Positions 60,701 through 64,000 of a stretch of 64,000 bases of DNA are shown piece after piece. The stretch lies in assembly GCA_017591395.1 (NCBI GenBank), contig WEDG01002906.1, positions 1-64,000 of the forward strand, in the 5' to 3' direction. Both the position numbers and the translations under genes were made by a program. The notes under the pieces are model-generated. The model saw nothing but the letters and a program-made list of their open reading frames with translations. It did not search any database and was not told the origin of the DNA. Every line of letters begins with the position of its first letter. The first letter of the stretch is position 1. The stretch comes from Schistocephalus solidus. Taxonomy: Eukaryota; Platyhelminthes; Cestoda; Diphyllobothriidea; Diphyllobothriidae.

Positions 60701-62498
60701 GTAGCACAGTCTACGTGCGCAAAGCGCCAAGTGAGTTTAGTTTTCAGTGGAATTAGAAAGCTAACAAAGTTTCTTATTGAGTGTTCAGCAGAATCATGAC
60801 TTTATTCGACTGAACTTTCGAACTCTTACTGGAGTCCATCGTCAGACTGGCATCACTGGCGTTTGCTTGGTCCCTGCTCCCTATAAAAGCTGCTTGTTTT
60901 TGACGATGGACTTCACTGAGTGTTCGAAAGCTCAGATGAATAAAGCCAGGATTCCGGCGAGTAAACAACCTTTTCTTTGTTAGTTATACACACACCTGGA
61001 AGGTGAACATTCATGAAGTTTCTTATTAATATTATCAAAAATATGTCGAGCAAACCTGGGAAATTAAAACGTGTAGCAGATGCGCTATCTTAGAAAATAT
61101 TTACTGAAATCGTGAAACGTGTTTTTTTCGAAAAGATTACTGACGTAGGATTGCACTGGCCGTTATCAGGCAGCATATTTAGAGAACAATTAAGTAGTCT
61201 CAAGATGTCGGCTATTTAATAAGTTTCTTTTTCGGCTACCTATGAAAGCGAATTTTTGTAATAAATCCCTACTTAAATTGTATGCATATTCCCTATTGAT
61301 TTTTAATACTCTTAGAAAAGCAAATATCGTTTATAGAAAACATACAAGGAAGTATGCTTCCTGTACTCATTTAGTAGCAATTAACATTTTGAAATTTTAG
61401 ACTTGAAGAAAGCGTATCTTTTTTATCAGAAAAGTGATCAGTTGCTGAAGACTTTCGAAAATGACCTGCCTCTACACTTCTCTTTAGGATTTCTAAACCA
61501 CATGCTGCATACATTTCGTCGTAAAAATATCGCACACTTATATGCGGTATGAGAAATAATTGACATAGCGGTCATAAAATTTGAAAATTGATGGCATTCA
61601 TGTCTTTTACTTTAAAAGCAAAATAACCAATGAACAGATATGATGCATAATGAATGCATATTTCATGGTATTTAAAAATCTGTTAATTAAAACTGTTTTT
61701 AAAACCGAAAAATGCCTTTCATAAAGTATAACATTTGCAGAAGACGTAATTGTCTACCAAAGGTTTTCTCTAAAATATAGTAGAATTTATAAAGCCATCA
61801 AACATCAATCGGAAAATGCCTTTGTTTCCTTTTGCAAACGTCCGGAAAGAATCTCGTTCAAAAGGCGATTTCCTGACGCGACATATCTTGCGAATAGACC
61901 GCACGCTAATTAATATCGCAAACTCTACGCAACTAATCCGTTCGATTTGAAAACGCTTAACAATGCCCCGTAATTTCCATCTGGTAATAATTTAGACTCT
62001 AAACAGAAAAAATATACGACCAAATATTTATGTTATTGGTGAGAATTTATCCGATTGCCCGTATTCAGGGATATACTATCAGACGATAGTCCATACGTCT
62101 GTAAAAAGCGGTGAAATTCTTGGTAGTTGTGATGACATGCTCTAATCAAACATTTTCTTTTTGCTCATATCTAGGCAACGGCTAATGAAACTTCCGTAAA
62201 CCAAACGCTCGATAAGCCTCTAAGCGATTTCACGGCTGCCCTCCTTGACTCAATCAATAAAACTGGAAGTGAGGCTTTCGCGAAACTGACTCAAAGTCTT
62301 CTGCCCTGTGGCAGTCTATACTATGCTGTGAAGTCAGTGGTATTCATGGGCTGCGGACCCTCGGGCCTGGCGCCCCGTGTCTTTGCCTGGGGTCTCTTCC
62401 TCTCTCTCTGCCTCTTCTTCACCTTCTTCAGCCTCCTCAGTCTGTGTCTGCTTTGGCGCGTGCAAAACCACCAGTTAAAGCGAATTTATGGCTCTTGA
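35272..62498 (+). CDS. Prominin-family pentaspan membrane glycoprotein, ten-exon model
   Basis: Joining 35272-35424, 35476-35697, 42361-42699, 49375-49611, 50279-50726, 51302-51773, 52469-52589, 53126-53363, 61401-61546 and 62175-62498 gives 2,700 nt: 899 residues and a stop. All introns are GT-AG and all phases agree. Predicted layout: signal peptide about 1-20, TM1 83-107 followed by five consecutive cysteines, TM2 142-166, a large extracellular loop, TM3 424-449, TM4 486-512, a second large loop, TM5 861-886 and a 13-residue tail. Five TMs, two loops of about 250 and 350 residues and a Cys-rich first cytoplasmic turn are the prominin (CD133) signature. The family marks plasma-membrane protrusions and binds cholesterol. 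Vertebrate members are about 830-870 residues. The exon 1/2 junction is the least certain part. Confidence 0.8.
35476..35697 (+). CDS. Prominin exon 2 (TM1 and Cys-rich turn)
   Basis: Codes residues 52-125 with TM1 ([20 protein letters not shown]) followed by [12 protein letters not shown], the cysteine cluster typical of prominins at the cytosolic edge of TM1. The donor is AGG|GTAAGC, phase 0. The following intron is 6,663 nt and holds several PLE pieces. Confidence 0.75.
36190..36665 (-). mobile_element. PLE-A 3' part, left arm of an inverted pair
   Basis: Minus-strand C-terminal tail ([19 protein letters not shown], 36578-36387) and 3' region down to about 36190, in prominin intron 2. The hammerhead site near 36205-36245 is damaged (CUGCAGA). 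Its 3' end faces outward. Confidence 0.75.
36700..37130 (+). mobile_element. PLE-A 3' part, right arm of an inverted pair
   Basis: Plus-strand tail ([16 protein letters not shown], from 36725) and 3' region. It mirrors 36190-36665 with only about 35 unique bases between the arms. The hammerhead position near 37105-37135 reads CCGATGA, with one core base changed. Confidence 0.75.
37135..37798 (-). mobile_element. PLE-A RT to GIY-YIG fragment
   Basis: Same orientation and sequence family as 650-1330. Minus-strand translation from about 37785 reads [12 protein letters not shown] with an intact YVDD, then a stop, NQAHPSP and [10 protein letters not shown]. It ends abruptly at 37798, where a plus-strand tail copy begins. 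Confidence 0.7.
37799..38120 (+). mobile_element. PLE-A 3' end fragment
   Basis: Starts in the CAAGCTCCGCG block of the tail and runs to the 3' region. CTGAAGA at 38051-38057 is intact, but the second core block is GATA instead of GAAA, so the ribozyme copy is broken. Confidence 0.7.
38121..39574. other. Intron 2 sequence without recognisable elements
   Basis: AT-rich; only short random ORFs, including one of 70 codons at 39214 that has no domain and no supported splice context. Confidence 0.4.
39575..40165 (+). mobile_element. PLE-A 5'-truncated copy
   Basis: Begins in the GIY-YIG domain at the same place as the copy at 6451, continues through [16 protein letters not shown] and ends just beyond a well preserved hammerhead motif (40095-40142). 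Confidence 0.75.
40095..40142 (+). ncRNA. Hammerhead ribozyme motif in PLE-A 3' region
   Basis: CTGAAGA is at 40101-40107, a nine-nt stem-loop II at 40108-40116, and GAAA at 40117-40120. Stem III AGCA/TGCT encloses a seven-nt loop, and the cleavage base is C at 40135. Stem I ACTTGC (40095-40100) pairs with GCCAAGT (40136-40142), six pairs with one bulged C. The stem I changes relative to the copy at 104-152 keep the helix. Confidence 0.7.
40166..42360. other. Remaining intron 2, no recognisable elements
   Basis: No credible ORF or repeat family is seen. The polypyrimidine stretch at about 42330-42340 and the AG at 42359-42360 form the acceptor of exon 3. Confidence 0.4.
42361..42699 (+). CDS. 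Prominin exon 3 (TM2)
   Basis: Codes residues 126-238. After a short cytosolic stretch ([16 protein letters not shown]) comes TM2 ([20 protein letters not shown]), then the start of the first extracellular loop. The acceptor is GATCAAG|GAC and the donor GAG|GTAGGC; both borders are phase 0. The following intron is 6,675 nt. Confidence 0.8.
43000..43327 (-). mobile_element. PLE-C terminal fragment, partial tandem copy
   Basis: Matches the terminal about 300 bp of the longer copy that follows at 43409, in the same orientation, separated by a TA tract. Partial direct tandem copies are typical of Penelope-like elements. The hammerhead-like core is decayed (CUGACAA, CAAAA). Confidence 0.7.
43328..43408. 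repeat. (TA)n microsatellite
   Basis: About 80 bases of alternating TA with one TACA interruption, between two PLE-C copies. Confidence 0.97.
43409..45800 (-). mobile_element. PLE family C, long but dead copy
   Basis: Minus-strand order: N-terminal conserved block (45550-45146), RT (about 45000-44014), GIY-YIG (about 43930-43640), 3' region with a hammerhead-like core at 43443-43486, ending at the TA tract. The copy lies in prominin intron 3. Confidence 0.85.
43588..45550 (-). pseudogene. PLE-C protein with inactivated RT active site
   Basis: The N-terminal frame ends with [19 protein letters not shown], the conserved pre-RT block. The RT active site (44505-44494) reads YLDG instead of YVDD and is directly preceded by a TGA stop at 44508-44506. 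Downstream, [33 protein letters not shown] and [14 protein letters not shown] are preserved. The GIY-YIG segment is split across two frames near 43880, one of which reads [12 protein letters not shown] instead of the true frame. The enzyme could not have worked since these changes. Confidence 0.8.
45925..46455 (-). mobile_element. PLE-C 3' part, left arm of an inverted pair
   Basis: 46107-46430 is almost identical to 43588-43930 of the neighbouring copy. One extra base near 46389 puts [22 protein letters not shown] in a single frame (46437-46225). The 3' end faces left and ends in TATTGAAATACAGGCATCCC. Confidence 0.8.
46456..46905 (+). mobile_element. PLE-C 3' part, right arm of an inverted pair
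   Basis: Plus-strand counterpart of 45925-46455, more diverged and with an internal deletion after TCTCAACCCG. It ends in GATGCCTGTATTTCAATA followed by CATA repeats. The truncated 5' sides of both arms meet at 46455. Confidence 0.75.
46915..48637 (-). mobile_element. 5'-truncated RTE-type LINE
   Basis: Matches the C-terminal third and 3' region of the element at 53985-60060. It starts within the region coding [12 protein letters not shown] sequence and is abutted by a TA tract at 48638 on the 5' side and by CATA repeats at 46910 on the 3' side. It is inserted in prominin intron 3. Confidence 0.85.
47827..48462 (-). pseudogene. C-terminal zinc-finger region of the truncated RTE, three fingers
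   Basis: Begins in [19 protein letters not shown] and contains [43 protein letters not shown] and, after a frame change, [14 protein letters not shown]. The middle two-finger module of the longer copy is absent. The region between finger 1 and 2 is a Thr/Ser/Pro-rich linker. Confidence 0.8.
48638..48719. repeat. (TA)n microsatellite
   Basis: About 80 bases of pure TA at the truncated 5' end of the RTE copy. Apparent IYIYIY peptides here are repeat translations. Confidence 0.97.
48720..49374. other. End of intron 3, no recognisable elements
   Basis: AT-rich, no ORF. The acceptor CCCTGTATTTTAG ends at 49374. Confidence 0.5.
49375..49611 (+). CDS. Prominin exon 4 (extracellular loop 1)
   Basis: Codes residues 239-317, phase 0 at both ends. 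It carries four N-x-S/T sites (NAT, NYNST, NKS, NKT) as expected for an extracellular domain. The donor is GAG|GTAAAT. The 667-nt intron that follows shows nothing recognisable. Confidence 0.8.
50279..50726 (+). CDS. Prominin exon 5 (loop 1 end, TM3)
   Basis: Codes residues 318-466. A helical, coiled-coil-like stretch ([20 protein letters not shown]) is followed by TM3 ([20 protein letters not shown]) and a cytosolic segment [17 protein letters not shown]. The acceptor is TTTTTTTAG|GTG and the donor G|GTACAT, ending in phase 1. The next intron is 575 nt with no feature. Confidence 0.85.
51302..51773 (+). CDS. Prominin exon 6 (TM4, loop 2 start)
   Basis: Codes residues 467-623 and part of 624. 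TM4 ([20 protein letters not shown]) leads into [17 protein letters not shown], with the cysteine-proline-tyrosine spot that prominins show after TM4. Enters in phase 1 after TTCTTTCAG and leaves in phase 2 at AA|GTGAGT. The next intron is 695 nt with no feature. Confidence 0.85.
52469..52589 (+). CDS. Prominin exon 7 (extracellular loop 2)
   Basis: Codes residues 624-664 ([19 protein letters not shown] onwards). The acceptor is TGTCTTTTAG|G and the donor TCG|GTAAGT, ending in phase 0. The next intron is 536 nt with no feature. Confidence 0.8.
53126..53363 (+). CDS. Prominin exon 8 (extracellular loop 2)
   Basis: Codes residues 665-743, mostly predicted helix ([20 protein letters not shown]). 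The donor A|GTCAGT at 53364 leaves phase 1, which fits exon 9; a competing GTACAT at 53368 would not. The following 8,037-nt intron contains an RTE element and PLE termini. Confidence 0.8.
53364..53984. other. Start of intron 8, no recognisable elements
   Basis: AT-rich sequence without a credible ORF before the 3' end of the RTE element. Confidence 0.5.
54200..55290 (-). repeat. Repeated blocks in the RTE 3' region
   Basis: A block around TCTGACTCTCAGTCCACCAG occurs near 54280, 54672 and 54967, with a related one at 55320 and one at 47200 in the truncated copy. Copy spacing is about 390 and 295 bases, so the 3' region contains imperfect internal duplications. Confidence 0.7.
55528..56345 (-). 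pseudogene. RTE C-terminal zinc-finger array, five C2H2 fingers
   Basis: In order on the minus strand: [10 protein letters not shown] (finger 1, ending in TQC), [63 protein letters not shown] and [21 protein letters not shown]. Fingers 2-3 and 4-5 are two copies of one module, each with a similar linker ([22 protein letters not shown]). Such fingers probably bind the element RNA or target DNA. A frame change separates finger 1 from the rest. Confidence 0.8.
56468..58549 (-). pseudogene. RTE reverse transcriptase and post-RT domain
   Basis: The frame 58248-56995 contains [80 protein letters not shown] and [10 protein letters not shown], so all RT motifs including FADD are intact. It ends at 56995 because of a one-base deletion just after KNVE; the expected continuation resumes in the next frame and leads to [20 protein letters not shown] (56671-56468). 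Upstream, 58549-58232 has further frame changes. The enzyme core looks recently active, but this copy cannot make the whole protein. Confidence 0.85.
58588..59601 (-). pseudogene. RTE APE-type endonuclease
   Basis: The frame 59601-58891 contains [40 protein letters not shown] and [10 protein letters not shown], the catalytic blocks of APE-like nucleases. It is interrupted at 58890 by a stop; [20 protein letters not shown] (58770-58588), with the conserved DHH block, follows in another frame. The domain would nick the insertion site. Confidence 0.85.
60061..60799. other. Intron 8 sequence, no recognisable elements
   Basis: AT-rich sequence without a convincing ORF or repeat. Confidence 0.4.
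60800..60960. mobile_element. Inverted pair of PLE-B type termini with hammerhead-like cores
   Basis: Left, minus strand: CUGACGA at 60845-60839, stem II GGACUC/GAGUUC, GAAA at 60819-60816, AGUU, then C at 60812. Right, plus strand: TTGACGA at 60900-60906, GAAA at 60926-60929, the palindrome AGCT at 60929-60932, then C at 60933. Both are followed by GAATAAAG. The two copies are inverted with 3' sides outward. Stem I is weak in both. Confidence 0.55.
60961..61400. other. End of intron 8, no recognisable elements
   Basis: Non-coding; ends with the acceptor TTGAAATTTTAG at 61400. Confidence 0.5.
61401..61546 (+). CDS. Prominin exon 9 (extracellular loop 2 end)
   Basis: Codes residues 744-792 ([18 protein letters not shown], then [19 protein letters not shown]). 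Length 146 nt exactly converts the phase 1 end of exon 8 to the phase 0 start of exon 10, and the borders are TTTTAG| and GCG|GTATGA. No simple ORF search would flag it; phase fit is the main evidence. Confidence 0.75.
61547..62174. other. Intron 9
   Basis: 628-nt AT-rich intron between GTATGA and CATATCTAG; nothing else recognisable. Confidence 0.65.
62175..62498 (+). CDS. Prominin exon 10 (TM5, stop)
   Basis: Codes residues 793-899 and the TGA at 62496-62498. It has three N-x-S/T sites, a cysteine in [11 protein letters not shown]5 ([20 protein letters not shown]) and a short basic tail [14 protein letters not shown]. The tail is much shorter than the roughly 50-residue tail of vertebrate prominins. 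Confidence 0.85.
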   Translation, partial: ATANETSVNQTLDKPLSDFTAALLDSINKTGSEAFAKLTQSLLPCGSLYYAVKSVVFMGCGPSGLAPRVFAWGLFLSLCLFFTFFSLLSLCLLWRVQNHQLKRIYGS

Positions 62499-62504
62499 TC
62501 TTCA

Positions 62505-62510
62505 AATAAA
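62505..62510 (+). promoter_or_regulatory. Poly(A) signal of the prominin gene
   Basis: AATAAA starts seven bases after the stop codon, implying a very short 3' untranslated region. Confidence 0.7.
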
Positions 62511-64000
62511 GTCGACAAGTTTTCGTGATACTGACGGTGAAAGAGTTCATTTTTCATATGATGCTGTTCCTCGAAAAATATCTTAACAATATTCGTCTTT
62601 CAGACCACTTTGGTCAATTTTAAATTCATACGACGTCATCGCACGTTCGAGCATTACATTTTCCAGCTTAAATTTTGACGTTGAACTTTTGAACTGCCCC
62701 TTATTCAAAGTTTTTTTTTTTTCAATTATTGATCTCCACACGTGTTTTATATGAAGATCATAAATGTTTTTATCTATTATGTTACTTTTAAACAAAATAT
62801 TTCTTATCAAAGAATGCGGAGACTAGAGACATTAATGTAAGATTGTTTGCAAATGCTCAGATACCTATGGGTTTTCGGTACAGTCCTTGAATAATAATGT
62901 ATGAGTGATAATATTAAATAGCTACTACAACCGCTGGGTTCAGCTCAGCCTGAGGTATAATATCAGTCATGTTGTAAATCGAGTTTGGGGGCAGGTACGT
63001 TTCCTTGCTAGCAAACTTTGATGTCAACCATATCGATATTCAGATTTTTATTGGGCGAGGAGAAAATCTTGACCACAGCCGGTTCTAGCCTGCACGGCAT
63101 AATTAGACATTCAGTGAAATTTGATGCGCCTTTACGCTGGCGGGAGTCGAGACGCTCATGCATTCTTCCTCACCTCATCTTACCGTGTCTCCATATAATA
63201 TTTTTTAATTATAGATGATAGTTTACCTTTAATTAACATGCACGGGTATGTGGTGCTGTCGTGAGTTACCCTAATGCACTTTTGACTGTATTCGTGGATA
63301 CATGCATTAAGGACTAATTTGAAATCGCTAGTTACTAGGAGGAATGTGCAAATTGCGCTATAAAAACTGGTTTCTTATTTTGGATAGGTAAACCTATGCC
63401 TGCATATCCCACCCCCGTAAAGTGAACCTGTCTCACGTCCTGCAAGCGACTTGCAACGGGTGGTAAACAATCTGGCGAAATCGTTCGAACCTGGTCCCAC
63501 TCGAGGTAGGCAGAAGTGGCTCACACGCGCACAAGCATTGTATCTTGATCGTAGGCACAGATCAAAAACGCCTGAGGCAGAGTATTCTTTTAGTGAAATT
63601 CCGAAGACGTAAGGAGATTAATTTCGTACTGGAAGCAGGTTTTTGCTGAAGATTAGAAATCATTCAGCAGTCGATCTTAAGCAATGATGATGACAGCAAG
63701 TTAACAAGTGCCAATTATAGTAGTCCATAAGCCAAGCAATGAAAAATACTGCATGCCTGGAGATGACTTCGCTGGACCCTGTATCTAAGTGACAGATCAG
63801 TACACAAATTGATTGAATTCACACGACGGACTTAGACTTTCAACTCTCATATTATCTGACCTTTAAAATTAAACAGAGATTATGAGGACTCAAAATGGCT
63901 CCCTATTATGCGTTGTAGTGGCACAACTGGTCCTAAAGGAGCTAGAAAATACTGACATCACCCGGCCTGAGTCGGTCTCTGGGCGGAACTAGGGTTATTT
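62511..64000. other. Downstream sequence without recognisable features
   Basis: Only short ORFs without domains (for example 66 codons at 63018). No repeat family from the rest of the window is recognised here. Confidence 0.4.

Overview
The window is eukaryotic, repeat-rich DNA from an animal. I infer a flatworm, most likely a tapeworm, from three things seen together: several Penelope-like elements (PLEs), an RTE-type LINE with C2H2 zinc fingers, and a tandem satellite that pairs Pol III boxes with a hammerhead ribozyme. The last combination is known from schistosome Sm-alpha repeats. No species-level call is possible without a database search.

Layout. 1-7 kb: a PLE on the minus strand is split by a nearly full-length but broken CR1/Jockey-like LINE, followed by a second PLE fragment. 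8.27-25.71 kb: about 58 tandem copies of a 305-bp unit (plus shortened ~206-bp units) in three blocks oriented + / - / +. Each full unit carries tRNA-like A and B boxes and, about 35 nt after the B box, a sequence with hammerhead ribozyme architecture. 25.7-32.7 kb: degraded PLEs, one with an inverted 5' piece, and one isolated diverged copy of the satellite unit.

35.27-62.50 kb: one host gene on the plus strand, a prominin (CD133)-family pentaspan membrane protein. I assembled ten exons with GT-AG borders and matching phases that read through 899 codons. Three of its introns (6.7, 6.7 and 8.0 kb) hold retroelements: PLE pieces in intron 2; PLEs and a truncated RTE in intron 3; a nearly complete but frameshifted RTE and PLE termini in intron 8. 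The other introns are 51-695 nt. A poly(A) signal follows seven bases after the stop codon.

The most notable system is the ribozyme satellite. It has an internal Pol III promoter, no T4 terminator inside the unit, an 11-bp stem enclosing the tRNA-like head and the ribozyme, and a palindromic stem III suited to dimeric cleavage. That is the design expected of a retrozyme-like element making multimeric RNA that cuts itself into ~305-nt monomers. Hammerhead motifs also occur in the 3' ends of at least two PLE families here, which suggests (inference) that PLE reverse transcriptases could mobilise it. Many copies show stepwise loss of the ribozyme or of the promoter.
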